DNA of 64,000 nucleotides from Phormidium sp. FACHB-1136 (GTDB lineage Bacteria > Cyanobacteriota > Cyanobacteriia > Phormidesmidales > Phormidesmidaceae), in contig NZ_JACJRS010000002.1 of NCBI RefSeq assembly GCF_014697375.1, forward strand, positions 62,001-126,000, read 5' to 3'. Both the position numbers and the translations under genes were made by a program. Below the pieces are notes generated by a model. That model searched no databases. It was not told the origin of the DNA and saw only the letters and a program-made list of their open reading frames with translations. Of the stretch, positions 8,958 through 18,256 are shown in pieces. Every line of letters begins with the position of its first letter. Position 1 is the stretch's first letter.

Positions 8958-10061
8958 CTAGGCTGTCACCATGAAGTTGAGGCTGTCACTGGGGGTATCT
9001 TGGGCCAAAAAGGAGCGCAGGGTGGCAGCGTTTAGGGCTTTGCCGATGATCACCAACTTAGTGTGGCGGTGTTCGTCGGGTCGCCAAGGACGGTCATAGA
9101 ACCAGTCGAAGCGCTGCCCCACGCCGTGAACCACCATCCGCATGGCTTTTTGGGGCACCTGGACAAAGCCTTTGATGCGGTAGATCTCATGTTGCTCAGT
9201 CAGGGCCTCTAGGCGCTGAATCAGGTCGCTGGGTTCAAATTCCTGAGACAGCAGTAACGGAATCGCCACAATCTCGTCGTCGTGGTCGTGTTCCTCTTCG
9301 TGATCGTGGTGGCTGGGGCGGCTGTCCAGATTGTCCTCCACGGCGGCGTTGAACCCTAGCAATACGTCGGGACTAATCACCCCCTGGCCACACTCCACCA
9401 CCCGCACCGGATGGGGTAGTTGATCCGCCAGCCAGCGCTCCACCCGTTCCCGTGCGGTGGCTTCCACCAAATCCGTCTTGGTCAGCAGCACCAAATCGGC
9501 GCAGTTGAGCTGATCTTCAAATAGTTCCTCGATGGGGGTTTCGTGATCCAAACTGTCATCGGCTTGGCGCTGGGCTTCCAGGGCGTCCAAATCCCCCACC
9601 AACCGACCGGAGGCTAGGGCGTCACAGTCCACCACCGTCACCACGCTGTCTACGGTGGCAGCGGTGCGAATTTCGGGCCAGCGGAAGGCTTGCACCAAGG
9701 GTTTAGGCAGGGCCAGTCCGGAAGTCTCAATCACAATGCAGTCGATCTGGTCACGGCGTTGAATCAAGGCTTGCATGGTGGGCAGAAATTCCTCCTGCAC
9801 CGTGCAGCAGAGGCAGCCGTTGGTCAGTTCCACAATATTGTTCACGGCGGTCACTGCGTCTACTGTCCCATCACCCGCGCCCGGTTCCTCGTCACACACC
9901 TGGCAGGATTTCAGCAGGTCGCCATCAATGCCCACCTCGCCAAACTCGTTGACCAGAACGGCAATGCGCTGGCCTTGGGGATTTTGTAACAGGTGGCGAA
10001 TCAGGGTCGTCTTCCCTGCGCCGAGGAAGCCAGTGATGATGGTAACGGGAATTTTGTGCAT
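8958..10061 (-). CDS. CobW/COG0523 family metal-chaperone GTPase
   Basis: 367 aa from the ATG at 10059-10061. G3E-family P-loop GTPase: Walker A GFLGAGKTT near the N-terminus, the metal-binding GCLCCTV motif, the guanine motif TKTD, and a His/Asp/Glu-rich stretch (SHHDHEEEHDHDDE) before the C-terminal CobW domain. Family members insert or traffic Zn2+ or Co2+; the His-rich loop favours zinc. It is not flanked by cobalamin genes, so a B12 role is less likely. A further in-frame start exists at 10079. No zinc-regulator site could be recognised in the short upstream gap. Confidence 0.85.
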   Translation of the reverse strand: MHKIPVTIITGFLGAGKTTLIRHLLQNPQGQRIAVLVNEFGEVGIDGDLLKSCQVCDEEPGAGDGTVDAVTAVNNIVELTNGCLCCTVQEEFLPTMQALIQRRDQIDCIVIETSGLALPKPLVQAFRWPEIRTAATVDSVVTVVDCDALASGRLVGDLDALEAQRQADDSLDHETPIEELFEDQLNCADLVLLTKTDLVEATARERVERWLADQLPHPVRVVECGQGVISPDVLLGFNAAVEDNLDSRPSHHDHEEEHDHDDEIVAIPLLLSQEFEPSDLIQRLEALTEQHEIYRIKGFVQVPQKAMRMVVHGVGQRFDWFYDRPWRPDEHRHTKLVIIGKALNAATLRSFLAQDTPSDSLNFMVTA

Positions 10062-10191
10062 GGTGGATGGAAAAAACAACAGAACCGTCGCCCCTAGGAC
10101 GAACCATGATCCAGTGTAGGTTGCCCTGCCGAAGGTTAGCCCTCGCGGCTATCTTGAGAGACCATTCCAACCATTGACCAGACCCGCCGTA

Positions 10192-10626
10192 TCACACCTG
10201 ATCGCCTACTAGCGCTAGTTCCACTTCGCCAAAAATAGCGCTGGGGAAGGCATAGAACTTAAATTCCAGCAGGTTGTAGAACGGGTCTTCTAGAAAAAAG
10301 GTGCGGTGCTCTAGGGGCATCCCTGGAAAGCGGCGTTTTTCCCCTTGGTAAAATTTCAACCCCTTATCCTTGGCCCGATTCAGAAGATCTACCCAGTCCT
10401 TTTCTGCCAAAAACACCAGGCCAAAGTGACGCGGATAAATGCTCCGCTGCGGCGTCAGGTCATCGGTGAGATGAGCCACCAGTTGATGCCCCTGGAGATT
10501 CAAAATTATCGATGAGGGGGTTTCGCGGCCCAGTTCACAGCCCAGTCCCTCGACATAAAACTGCTTGGCAGTGGCGATATCGCCTACCGGAAAGGCTAAA
10601 TGGAACAGCACAGGAGCTTGGGTCAT
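10192..10626 (-). CDS. VOC (glyoxalase/dioxygenase fold) family protein
   Basis: 144 aa from the ATG at 10624-10626. Two beta-alpha-beta-beta-beta modules are visible: FHLAFPVGDIATAKQFYVEG near the N-terminus and FFLEDPFYNLLEFKFY near the C-terminus, with the family's metal-ligand His and Glu positions present. The substrate is unknown. Length and motifs match small stand-alone VOC proteins of cyanobacteria. It does not overlap its neighbours. Confidence 0.85.
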   Translation of the reverse strand: MTQAPVLFHLAFPVGDIATAKQFYVEGLGCELGRETPSSIILNLQGHQLVAHLTDDLTPQRSIYPRHFGLVFLAEKDWVDLLNRAKDKGLKFYQGEKRRFPGMPLEHRTFFLEDPFYNLLEFKFYAFPSAIFGEVELALVGDQV

Positions 10627-10787
10627 AGCGGCTATCGTCCAGTCAACAATAGGGCCGTCCCAAATCCGATGTGATACCCGTGGTTGGGGAGGGTGAGGAA
10701 ACCTCACCCCTACGGTTGGCCCCTACGGTTAGATAGGGGTGGTTCGGATTGGGGGTGGGACGGTGCTTTTATCCTAACAAGTTTCAC

Positions 10788-10817
10788 AAAAAACGCCCCC
10801 AGACAAATCTGGAGGCG
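10788..10817 (-). terminator. Rho-independent terminator after ndhJ
   Basis: On the minus strand a stem CGCCTCCAGA / TCTGGGGGCG with a 4-base loop is followed directly by TTTTTTG. It lies about 64 bases past the ndhJ stop and closes the ndhCKJ operon. Confidence 0.85.
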
Positions 10818-10836
10818 CTGATAAAAAGGCTGTTTC

Positions 10837-10876
10837 AAAGTCCCTCTCCCTGGGGAGAGGGATTTAGGGTGAGGGC
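10837..10876. repeat. Family A palindromic repeat, intergenic copy
   Basis: TCCCTCTCCC facing GGGAGAGGGA, followed by TTTAGGGTGAGGGC. It sits between the ndhJ stop and the ndh terminator, so it lies in the 3' untranslated part of the ndh message. Confidence 0.8.
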
Positions 10877-10880
10877 CACC

Positions 10881-11420
10881 CTAATAGGCGTCCTGGAGTT
10901 CGTAGAAGTCGGGGGAGATGTAGTCCTTCCGCAGGGGCCAGCCCATCCAGTCTTCGGGCATCAGCAGGCGCTTCAGGTTGGGATGCCCTTCGTAGATGAT
11001 GCCGTACATGTCGTAGCATTCCCGCTCTTGCCAATCGGCAGCTTTCCAGATCCAGTAGACCGAGGGCACACGGGGGTGAGCCCTCGGCAAGAATACCTTC
11101 ACCCGCACTTCCTCTGGACGGTCGGCGTCATCGATCACCTTAATCAGGTGGTAGAAGCTGACCAGTTCCTTGCCGGGGCCAGCATCATAGGCTCCTTGGC
11201 ACTGGAGGTAGTTAAACCCGTAGGCGTAGAGGGCCGTAGCAGTGGGAATCAGCAGTTCCGGCGTTACCTGGATGATTTCTACCCCCAGGTGATCCGGCTC
11301 TGCAAGGTCGTGGGAAAAACCGTTTTCCGTTAGCCACTTGGACACGGCCCCAGCTTCCACAATCGAGGACTCAGCGGCGGTTTCAGCCTCTGGGGATACC
11401 TTAGATTCGTTGTCAGCCAT
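10881..11420 (-). CDS. ndhJ: NAD(P)H-quinone oxidoreductase subunit J
   Basis: 179 aa. Peripheral-arm subunit of cyanobacterial NDH-1 (equivalent to the 30-kDa subunit of complex I), used in respiration and cyclic electron flow. The signature [17 protein letters not shown] and the C-terminal [20 protein letters not shown] are clear. Its ATG overlaps the ndhK stop by one base (TAATG), indicating translational coupling. Third gene of ndhCKJ. Confidence 0.96.
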   Translation of the reverse strand: MADNESKVSPEAETAAESSIVEAGAVSKWLTENGFSHDLAEPDHLGVEIIQVTPELLIPTATALYAYGFNYLQCQGAYDAGPGKELVSFYHLIKVIDDADRPEEVRVKVFLPRAHPRVPSVYWIWKAADWQERECYDMYGIIYEGHPNLKRLLMPEDWMGWPLRKDYISPDFYELQDAY

Positions 11421-12166
11421 TAGACCGCTTCCTCCTGGGCCGTGGTTTCTGCGAGGGCTTCGGGCATGGGCATCCCCATGGCCTGCATCAGTTCCTTGGG
11501 TGGGGTGGCGTGGGTGCCTAGTTGCAGATATTGCCCGGTCAAAATGGGCGGCACGGTTTTGAGCTTGTGAGTCCGCTCATAGAACCGATGGGTCTGCATG
11601 GTGTAGGCCCGATCCTGCATGGATTCGGTCGCCACTTTCTTCCGCAGCTTGATGATGGCGTCGATGATCGCTTCCGGTCGGGGCGGACAACCGGGAATGT
11701 ACACATCCACGGGAATCAGCTTGTCCACACCGCGTACCGCTGATGGCGAGTCACTGCTGAACATGCCGCCTGTGATGGTGCAAGCGCCCATGGCGATGAC
11801 GTACTTGGGGTCGGGCATTTGCTCATAGAGCCGCACCAGGGCCGGGGCCATTTTCATGGTGACGGTGCCCGCCGTGATCAGCAAATCCGCCTGCCGGGGA
11901 CTGGCTCGCGGCAGCAATCCAAAGCGGTCGAAGTCGAAGCGGGATCCGATCAACGCCGCAAATTCAATAAAACAACAGGCCGTACCGTAGAGCAGCGGAA
12001 ACAGGCTCGACAGGCGACACCAGTTGTAGAGGTCATCCACGGTGGTCAGAATCACGTTTTCTGACAGGTCGTGGGTGATGGTGGGTGGAGCCGCCGGGTT
12101 CATCAGCGCTTCACCGGGGGCTAACAGGCCGCTCTTATCGGCGGCTGAAGGCGGATTCATGACCAT
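11420..12166 (-). CDS. ndhK: NAD(P)H-quinone oxidoreductase subunit K
   Basis: 248 aa. Binds iron-sulfur cluster N2, the last cluster before quinone. Cluster cysteines are seen in [21 protein letters not shown] and [10 protein letters not shown]. It overlaps ndhC by 10 bases and ndhJ by one. The C-terminal extension after [10 protein letters not shown] is Glu/Ala-rich. Confidence 0.97.
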   Translation of the reverse strand: MVMNPPSAADKSGLLAPGEALMNPAAPPTITHDLSENVILTTVDDLYNWCRLSSLFPLLYGTACCFIEFAALIGSRFDFDRFGLLPRASPRQADLLITAGTVTMKMAPALVRLYEQMPDPKYVIAMGACTITGGMFSSDSPSAVRGVDKLIPVDVYIPGCPPRPEAIIDAIIKLRKKVATESMQDRAYTMQTHRFYERTHKLKTVPPILTGQYLQLGTHATPPKELMQAMGMPMPEALAETTAQEEAV

Positions 12167-12519
12167 TCCAAAGCTCCCTTACGCCAAGCATAGACAAGAC
12201 CGATGACCAAAATGCCGATGAAAATCAGGGCTTCCACAAAGGCTAACAGCCCCAGTTGATTAAAGGCCACGGCCCAGGGGTACAGAAACACCGTTTCTAC
12301 GTCGAAGATGACGAAGACCAGCGCAAACATGTAGTAGCGAATGTTGAACTGAATCCAGGCTCCGCCAATGGGTTCCATCCCCGATTCGTAGGTGGTGCGA
12401 CGGGCTGGGCCACGACCCACGGGCCGCAAAAACTTAGCAATACCCAGGGCCGAAACGGGCACCAGGCAAGAAATCATCAAGAAAACTAGGAAGTACTCGT
12501 AGCCGGATAAGACAAACAC
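12157..12519 (-). CDS. ndhC: NAD(P)H-quinone oxidoreductase subunit 3
   Basis: 120 aa, three predicted membrane helices. Conserved loop [16 protein letters not shown] and [16 protein letters not shown] are diagnostic. It forms part of the membrane arm near the quinone site. The start is GTG (12517-12519), giving [10 protein letters not shown]. First gene of ndhCKJ. Confidence 0.97.
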   Translation of the reverse strand: MFVLSGYEYFLVFLMISCLVPVSALGIAKFLRPVGRGPARRTTYESGMEPIGGAWIQFNIRYYMFALVFVIFDVETVFLYPWAVAFNQLGLLAFVEALIFIGILVIGLVYAWRKGALEWS

Positions 12520-12901
12520 GAGTTCACCGCCACAACTAAAGCAACAGAGGGTGAGGGCAAGGCCAATCGGCAGAGCGTAACCTCAGACGATTGGCCCTCA
12601 ATTCATAGTCATTCTAGGCCACATTGGTCGGAAAATCAGGGCCGACCTATCAAAACCCCGGATAGCGATGATTACTGATCCTAGGGAATTCTCTGGCTCA
12701 GTCAGGCTACTGACGAGCAACATGGATCCACAACTCCACCCAAATCTTGGAAAACTAGTGGGGGACGCGGCTATGTCATAATTATTTACATCAAATTCAT
12801 TTTTCGGCCATGTCCGGCTTGGTCGCTGTCCTTCTGGGGGCCAGCCAGATGGGCCGCTGTTGACCCAAACCCTTGACTCCACCCCTGAGAGGGCGAATGC
12901 C
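12520..12901. promoter_or_regulatory. Divergent intergenic region between ndhC and rubredoxin
   Basis: 382 bases between two divergent operons, so it must hold the promoters of ndhCKJ (minus) and of the rubredoxin-ycf48 run (plus). I see no gene and no clear box or operator. Confidence 0.5.
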
Positions 12902-13327
12902 ATGAGTGTTGAACCCGAAAATCCGGCAGAACTGACCGAAACCGTGAGCCTTGTCCCAGAGGTATCCGAGGAAGTGTCTGAGGAGGCGATTCTGGACGTT
13001 GTTCCCCTCTCCCCGGAGGAGATGGACTGCTACGAATGCCGCTCCTGTGGCTATTCCTACGAGCCGTCCAAGGGCGATGATCGGGCCAAGATTGCGGCGG
13101 GAACAGCGTTTGAGGAATTGCCTGTCAACTGGCGTTGTCCGGTGTGTAGCGCCCCCAAGAAGCAGTTCAGCAACATCGGCCCCGTCAACAAGCCCTCTGG
13201 GTTTAAGGAAAATCTGGACTACGGGCTGGGCGTCAATCGGCTCACCCCAGGCCAGAAAAATATTCTAATTTTTGGTGCTCTGGCCGTTGGGTTTCTCTTT
13301 TTCCTTAGTCTGTACGGCTTGAAATAG
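12902..13327 (+). CDS. rubA: Membrane-anchored rubredoxin (RubA type, PSII biogenesis)
   Basis: 141 aa from ATG 12902. An acidic N-terminal stretch is followed by a rubredoxin domain with the iron ligands CRSCGY and CPVCSAPK (residues ~45-95), a short linker and one C-terminal membrane helix (NILIFGALAVGFLFFLSLYG). The same gene stands upstream of ycf48 and psbEFLJ in most cyanobacteria and is needed for PSII assembly around cytochrome b559. A TTG 42 bases upstream is in frame, but the ATG looks more likely. Confidence 0.93.
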   Translation: MSVEPENPAELTETVSLVPEVSEEVSEEAILDVVPLSPEEMDCYECRSCGYSYEPSKGDDRAKIAAGTAFEELPVNWRCPVCSAPKKQFSNIGPVNKPSGFKENLDYGLGVNRLTPGQKNILIFGALAVGFLFFLSLYGLK

Positions 13328-13342
13328 CCTCGGATTGGGTTC

Positions 13343-13366
13343 CTCAGCCCTGGCGATAGGGCTGAG
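13343..13366 (+). other. Hairpin between rubredoxin gene and ycf48
   Basis: CTCAGCCCT and AGGGCTGAG form a perfect 9-bp stem around a 6-base loop, 15 bases after the rubredoxin stop. No T-run follows. It is probably an mRNA stability or processing element, or a weak terminator. Confidence 0.55.
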
Positions 13367-13466
13367 ACAATGGCTGAGAAGGCCCCGGCTTCGAGTAGCG
13401 TAGGATTTAGCCCTAGCAAATTTAGCTCATACACATTCGTTCGTACACGACAGGTTTGGACACGTT

Positions 13467-14471
13467 ATGCCCGCAGCATTGGATTGGTTAAAACGAGGTT
13501 TGATTGCCCTGGTGGCCCTCGTGCTGGTTTCTGGATGTTCCAAGTACTTTCTATCGGATTCCGACGTGCATCCCTGGCAGGTGGTGCAGGTGCCCACCGA
13601 GGCGACCCTCTCGGACATTGCCTTCACTGGGGATGGCAACCACGGCTGGATTGTGGGAAGTCGCAACACCCTCCTCGAAACCCGCGATGGCGGCGATAAC
13701 TGGACGGTGCGGGAACTCGCCCTCGATGAGCAACCCTACACCTTCACCTCCGTAGACTTCGCTGGCGAGGAAGGCTGGGTAACGGGAACGCCCTCGATCC
13801 TGCTGCACACCGATGATGGCGGCAAAAGCTGGGCCAAAGTTCCCCTCAGCAACGAACTACCGGGAACGCCCTTTTTAGTAACGGCCCTCGGTTCCAAATC
13901 CGCTGAAATGGCTACGGATATTGGTGCCATCTACCGCACTGAAGACGGTGGCCGCACCTGGAAAGCCATGGTGCAGGGCGCTGTGGGCGTAGTGCGGAAC
14001 ATGTCTCGCTCCGAGGACGGGCGTTACGTGGCGGTGTCCTCTCGCGGCAACTTCTACTCCACCTGGGCACCGGGGCAGGATGAGTGGATTCCCCACAATC
14101 GCCAAAGCTCCCGTCGCTTGCAGAATATGGGCTTTGATAAGGTCGGCAAGCTGTGGGCCATTGCCCGTGGGGGCCAAGTCCGCTTCTCCAACTCCCGCGC
14201 TTCTGACGACTTCACAGAGGCCATCAGTCCCGAATTTGGCACTAGTTGGGGCCTGATCGACATGGCCTTCCGCACCGAGGATGAGGTATGGGTCACGGGC
14301 GGCGGCGGCAACCTGCTGGTGAGCTTTGACGGTGGCGAAACCTGGTACAAAGACAATGCGGTGAATGACGTGCCCTCCAACTTCTACCGGATCATCTTTT
14401 CTGACGCTAACAAAGGCTTTGTGCTGGGTCAACAGGGTACCATCCTTCGGTACGATCCCTCCCTCGCCTAG
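13467..14471 (+). CDS. ycf48: Photosystem II assembly factor Ycf48 (HCF136)
   Basis: 334 aa. The N-terminal signal ends in a lipobox (VLVSGC, residues ~18-23), so it is a thylakoid-lumen lipoprotein. The rest is a seven-bladed propeller with repeated GW.VG / DGG..W blade motifs (TRDGGDNW, TDDGGKSWAK, TEDGGRTWKA, SFDGGETWYK). It binds precursor D1 and promotes its joining with D2-cytochrome b559. Its position between rubA and psbE is the conserved arrangement. Confidence 0.96.
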   Translation: MPAALDWLKRGLIALVALVLVSGCSKYFLSDSDVHPWQVVQVPTEATLSDIAFTGDGNHGWIVGSRNTLLETRDGGDNWTVRELALDEQPYTFTSVDFAGEEGWVTGTPSILLHTDDGGKSWAKVPLSNELPGTPFLVTALGSKSAEMATDIGAIYRTEDGGRTWKAMVQGAVGVVRNMSRSEDGRYVAVSSRGNFYSTWAPGQDEWIPHNRQSSRRLQNMGFDKVGKLWAIARGGQVRFSNSRASDDFTEAISPEFGTSWGLIDMAFRTEDEVWVTGGGGNLLVSFDGGETWYKDNAVNDVPSNFYRIIFSDANKGFVLGQQGTILRYDPSLA

Positions 14472-14637
14472 GCCAATCTGGGGTAGCTGATGATCTGACT
14501 TTGGCTACCCAACGACAGCTTTTTTCGACTTCGCCCTGGAGAACTTCCAAGATCCACCAGAGAATACCTTGTTAGGGTTTCCAGGGTTCCCTATGATTAG
14601 ATAAGTTTCATCGTGTTAAGAGAGGAGACGTAAAACC

Positions 14638-14886
14638 ATGGCAGGTACTACAGGGGAGCGCCCCTTTGGCGATATCGTTACCAGTATTCGCTACTGGATC
14701 ATCCACAGCATCACCATTCCCATGCTGTTTATTGCCGGTTGGCTGTTCGTCAGCACGGGCTTGGCCTACGATGCCTTTGGCACCCCCCGCCCCAACGACT
14801 ACTACCCCGACAACCAAATGCAGCTTCCCATCGTGACGGATCGTTTTGAGGCGAAGCAGCAAATCGACTTGTTCTCGGCCCAATAA
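14638..14886 (+). CDS. psbE: Cytochrome b559 alpha subunit
   Basis: 82 aa. One membrane helix with the heme-ligand His in [18 protein letters not shown]. The soluble tail [20 protein letters not shown] is typical. Together with PsbF it binds the heme of cytochrome b559 in photosystem II. GAGAGGAG precedes the ATG. Confidence 0.98.
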   Translation: MAGTTGERPFGDIVTSIRYWIIHSITIPMLFIAGWLFVSTGLAYDAFGTPRPNDYYPDNQMQLPIVTDRFEAKQQIDLFSAQ

Positions 14887-14924
14887 AATTTCCCTTTCCC
14901 CCTACGTTGTTTTAATTCAGCGCC

Positions 14925-15056
14925 ATGCAAAGCAACTCCCCCGAACAAATTACCTATCCCATTTTCACCATTCGCTGGCTAGCCGTGCACACTCTCGGTG
15001 TGCCCAGCGTGTTTTTCCTGGGCGCAATTGCGGCCATGCAGTTTATCCAACGGTAA
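14925..15056 (+). CDS. psbF: Cytochrome b559 beta subunit
   Basis: 43 aa. Reads [14 protein letters not shown] then a membrane helix with the heme-ligand His ([17 protein letters not shown]). 38 bases after psbE; second gene of psbEFLJ. Confidence 0.97.
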   Translation: MQSNSPEQITYPIFTIRWLAVHTLGVPSVFFLGAIAAMQFIQR

Positions 15057-15065
15057 GAGAAAATC

Positions 15066-15185
15066 ATGGATCGTACTCCAAACCCGAATAAGCAACCCGT
15101 CGAACTGAACCGCACTTCCCTATATTTGGGGCTGTTGCTGGTGTTTGTGCTGGGTCTGCTGTTTTCCAGCTACTTCTTTAACTAA
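15066..15185 (+). CDS. psbL: Photosystem II protein L
   Basis: 39 aa, the universal PsbL length: [20 protein letters not shown] followed by one membrane helix ending in SSYFFN. It starts 9 bases after psbF. PsbL supports PSII dimer formation and protects against back electron flow to plastoquinone. Confidence 0.97.
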   Translation: MDRTPNPNKQPVELNRTSLYLGLLLVFVLGLLFSSYFFN

Positions 15186-15280
15186 CCTCCGTTAAAGAAC
15201 CTAGGCTTAGGGCGTCACGATTCCCTAGGCTGTGTTGAGATCATTAAATTAACCGAACCTGGTTGTAGGAGATTTAAGCG

Positions 15281-15400
15281 ATGCTTCAGAGTGGGCGAAT
15301 TCCCCTGTGGATTGTGGCGACGGTGGCGGGCACTGGCGTCCTGGTGGTTGTAGGTCTCTTCTTCTATGGAGCCTACGCGGGTGTAGGCTCTGCCATGTAA
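15281..15400 (+). CDS. psbJ: Photosystem II protein J
   Basis: 39 aa. Starts [17 protein letters not shown] and has one membrane helix ending [19 protein letters not shown] lies upstream. Last gene of psbEFLJ, 95 bases after psbL. PsbJ lines the plastoquinone channel of PSII. No clear terminator is seen in the 287 bases that follow. Confidence 0.96.
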   Translation: MLQSGRIPLWIVATVAGTGVLVVVGLFFYGAYAGVGSAM

Positions 15401-15687
15401 GGCGCGGTCTAACGCTAACGCTAGAATCTTGGATAGGGGCTGAGACATCCGTGCTTGGCCCTTTTTCATGCCCTTGCCATGACGAGGGCTGGAGATGTGA
15501 CGCATTCGATCCCTCCGATGTCGTCAATCGGGCACCTAGCCTAGGGCGACAATGGGGCGATGGGTTCATTGGCACCATAATGAAGATGGCTGGATGGGTT
15601 AGCGGGTCTATCGCCTGAACTTCTCCGTTTCCCAGTAAAATATGTTGAGTTTTGTTTAGTCGCCTTGGGCCGTGTGGGGTCATCACG

Positions 15688-17601
15688 ATGGATCAGCCTT
15701 CTAGGGTCAGCCGCTTGTGGGCATCAAAAACCAAAGCCCTGATTGCCGTTGGGTCGGGTACGTTGGTGATGGGCCTCGCTCTGCCCGTGCTTGGGGCGCT
15801 GAATGGTCGATGGACGGCCTCCCCATCAACCCTCAATCCCAACTTGATGGCCCTTCGCGATACCCTCGGCATCGAGGCGTTTCCAAAGGTGGTGAGCAGT
15901 GAGCGGCTGTGCTTACCCACCTCCCTGCCCAGAAGCCCAGGGGCCAGTGCGCTAGAAGCCTCGGTACCCGCGATCTTCCAACCTGGGGGATTGGGGGACA
16001 TGGCAGATCACCTCAATCCGGATCAGGTTAGGCAGCTTGGAGTGGTGGCTTGGCCAGACATTCACCCCCAGGCCACCCAAGCGCGGGTGCCGATTCTGAT
16101 GTATCACGATGTGCTGTCAGAGCCCGAAGTCTTTTTTGACCTGGTGCCTGAACAGTTTGAAGACCACTTAAAAACCCTCAAGGAAAACGGCTTCACGGCG
16201 ATTAGCCTCGACCAACTCATGCAGCATTTGCGGACGGGTGCGCCCCTCCCAGAAAAGCCCGTGGTGCTGAGTTTCGATGATGGCTATGCCGGACACTACG
16301 AGCACGTCTTCCCGCTGTTGCAGAAGTACCAAATGCCGGGGGTTTTCTTTGTCTTCCCCGGTAAGGTGGATGGCGACATTGTGGGGCGGTCTACCCTGAC
16401 CTGGGATCAGGTGAAGGAAATGGCCGCTGACCCGCTGATTACCATTGCCTCCCACAGCGTCACCCATCCTCCCGACCTGCGCGAGTTTAACGACGCCGAT
16501 CTCACCTACGAAATGACGGAATCGAAGCGGCGCTTGGAGGCAATGATCGGCCAGCCCGTCCATTATTTCAGCTATCCCGCCGGACATTACGACGAACGGG
16601 TGGCCCAGGCGGCGGCGGATGCGGGCTATCTGGCGGCGTTTACCATGCGCCAAAGCAACGAACAATTTGCGGGAGCCTCGGAATCACTGCTGGCGATTGA
16701 GCGGTTTGGGCAGTCCAACTTGCCAACCCTGCTGAGGCGAGCCTGGGGTGGAGAGTCCGACGAGGTACCACCCATCACGATATCTAGGCCATCGCCGCAG
16801 CGGGAAACCCAACTCGTCGCCCAGGAGGACAACCACTTCAATTTTCAAACGCCCGTGGAGCGGGAACGCTACGAGGTTGGCCAAAACACCTTAACCCTCA
16901 TCAGTGGGGGGCGTCCCGTGACTATCCATGCCAACAGCCGCTACCAAGTGCCGGAAATTTTAACGGGTACCAACGCCATCGGTGCTGTGGACGGGGGCTT
17001 TTTCTCCCTTAAATACCTGGACTCCAACGTGATGATTGGCCCGGTACTGAGCCAGAGCAGCCGCAAGTTTATCCCAGGCAATGCCAGCGAAAACCCCTTG
17101 CTGAATGGCCGTCCCCTCGTGTTAATTTCGCCAGATCAAGTGCGATTTACGCCCTTCGAGGCCAATCAGCACAACACCTTGGCGGGGGTATATCGTGAAC
17201 TACCCGGTGTGACCGATGCCTTTGTCGCCGCAGCTTGGCTAGTGAAGGACGGAGAGGCTCAATCGGCTGAAAGCTTTGGCACCTTATTCGACTTTGATGC
17301 TGAGCGTCATCGGGCTTTTTGGGGCATTCATCGAGACGGCTACCCTGTGATTGGGGTCTCCCACACCATGGTGGACTCTGTTCAACTAGGGCAACTGCTG
17401 CATGAGGCTGGATTGCGCGATGCGGTCATGCTGGATTCTGGCGCTAGCACGTCCCTAGCCTTTGAGGGTGAATCCTTGGTGGGCTATACTCCTCGCCCCG
17501 TACCCCATGTGGTGGCGCTCATCCCCCCCGAAGCCAACGATGGTAGCCCCTGCCCCTTGGTGGTGAACGGATCGAACCCCAGCAGAGTGGCACGAAACTA
17601 G
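15688..17601 (+). CDS. Exported NodB-type polysaccharide deacetylase fused to a phosphodiester glycosidase (NAGPA) domain
   Basis: 637 aa from ATG 15688 (MDQPSRVSRLW). A membrane anchor or signal segment lies near residues 12-37. A NodB domain follows (about residues 125-320): VPILMYHDVL, the catalytic/metal Asp pair in LSFDDGY, metal histidines in SHSVTHP and FSYPAGHYDERV. The C-terminal ~230 residues match the NAGPA/phosphodiester-glycosidase family: AVDGGFFS and VMLDSGASTSLAF. It probably trims amino sugars in peptidoglycan or sheath polysaccharide outside the cytoplasmic membrane (inference). It is a monocistronic unit, tail to tail with rnhB (4 bases apart). Confidence 0.85.
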   Translation: MDQPSRVSRLWASKTKALIAVGSGTLVMGLALPVLGALNGRWTASPSTLNPNLMALRDTLGIEAFPKVVSSERLCLPTSLPRSPGASALEASVPAIFQPGGLGDMADHLNPDQVRQLGVVAWPDIHPQATQARVPILMYHDVLSEPEVFFDLVPEQFEDHLKTLKENGFTAISLDQLMQHLRTGAPLPEKPVVLSFDDGYAGHYEHVFPLLQKYQMPGVFFVFPGKVDGDIVGRSTLTWDQVKEMAADPLITIASHSVTHPPDLREFNDADLTYEMTESKRRLEAMIGQPVHYFSYPAGHYDERVAQAAADAGYLAAFTMRQSNEQFAGASESLLAIERFGQSNLPTLLRRAWGGESDEVPPITISRPSPQRETQLVAQEDNHFNFQTPVERERYEVGQNTLTLISGGRPVTIHANSRYQVPEILTGTNAIGAVDGGFFSLKYLDSNVMIGPVLSQSSRKFIPGNASENPLLNGRPLVLISPDQVRFTPFEANQHNTLAGVYRELPGVTDAFVAAAWLVKDGEAQSAESFGTLFDFDAERHRAFWGIHRDGYPVIGVSHTMVDSVQLGQLLHEAGLRDAVMLDSGASTSLAFEGESLVGYTPRPVPHVVALIPPEANDGSPCPLVVNGSNPSRVARN

Positions 17602-17605
17602 AAGG

Positions 17606-18256
17606 CTAGATGTCTAATGAAAGCTGACAGCCTCGGAAAGACTGGCGGTGTTGTCGCGTTGGCCCTAGGGTTTGGATCGCCCGCCGATGTTCAGCACTGC
17701 CGTAACCCTTGTGTTTGGCCAAGCCATAACCGGGATAGCGGCGATCTAGGCGCACCATCAACTGATCGCGCCATACCTTGGCCAAAATACTGGCAGCGGC
17801 GATGGCGGTATCGGTCTGGTCTCCTTTGATTACCGTCTGCTGAGGAATCCCTAGCTGGGGAATTGCCTGGTTGCCATCTATCCGGCACAGGGTTGGGGCT
17901 GGGGACAAACGGCCAACGGCGCGATGCATCGCCAGCAAGGACGCCTGCAAAATATTGATCCGATCAATCTCATGCACCGAGGCATAGCCAATGGCACAGG
18001 CGATTGACCGGGTTTGAATGGGTTCGATCAAGTGTAACCGTCGCGGATGGCTGAGGCGTTTGCTATCCGTTACCCCCAGCGCTTGCAGTTCTGCCACTGC
18101 CGATTCAGACAAAATCACCGCCGCCGCCACCACAGGACCAAACAGCGCCCCTCGACCGACCTCATCTACCCCGGCAATCAGGGTCTGGATTTCCCCAGGG
18201 GGTGTCCTACGCCCACAATCCGTGAACTGGCCACCCCCTGCAATGGAACTACTCAT
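17606..18256 (-). CDS. rnhB: Ribonuclease HII
   Basis: 216 aa. Degrades the RNA strand of RNA-DNA hybrids and excises single ribonucleotides. The DEVGRGALFGPVVAAAVIL motif with the catalytic Asp-Glu pair, VTDSKRLS and KGDQTDTAIAAASILAKVWR are present. I choose the ATG at 18254-18256: it overlaps the rne stop by 8 bases, indicating coupling, and avoids an Arg/Val-rich extension antisense to the rne tail. The same rne-rnhB order is common in cyanobacteria. Confidence 0.93.
   Translation of the reverse strand: MSSSIAGGGQFTDCGRRTPPGEIQTLIAGVDEVGRGALFGPVVAAAVILSESAVAELQALGVTDSKRLSHPRRLHLIEPIQTRSIACAIGYASVHEIDRINILQASLLAMHRAVGRLSPAPTLCRIDGNQAIPQLGIPQQTVIKGDQTDTAIAAASILAKVWRDQLMVRLDRRYPGYGLAKHKGYGSAEHRRAIQTLGPTRQHRQSFRGCQLSLDI

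Noticed and set aside
12860-12901. Upstream TTG start for the rubredoxin gene
   Set aside because: It adds 14 residues of non-conserved sequence; the ATG at 12902 gives a normal acidic N-terminus.
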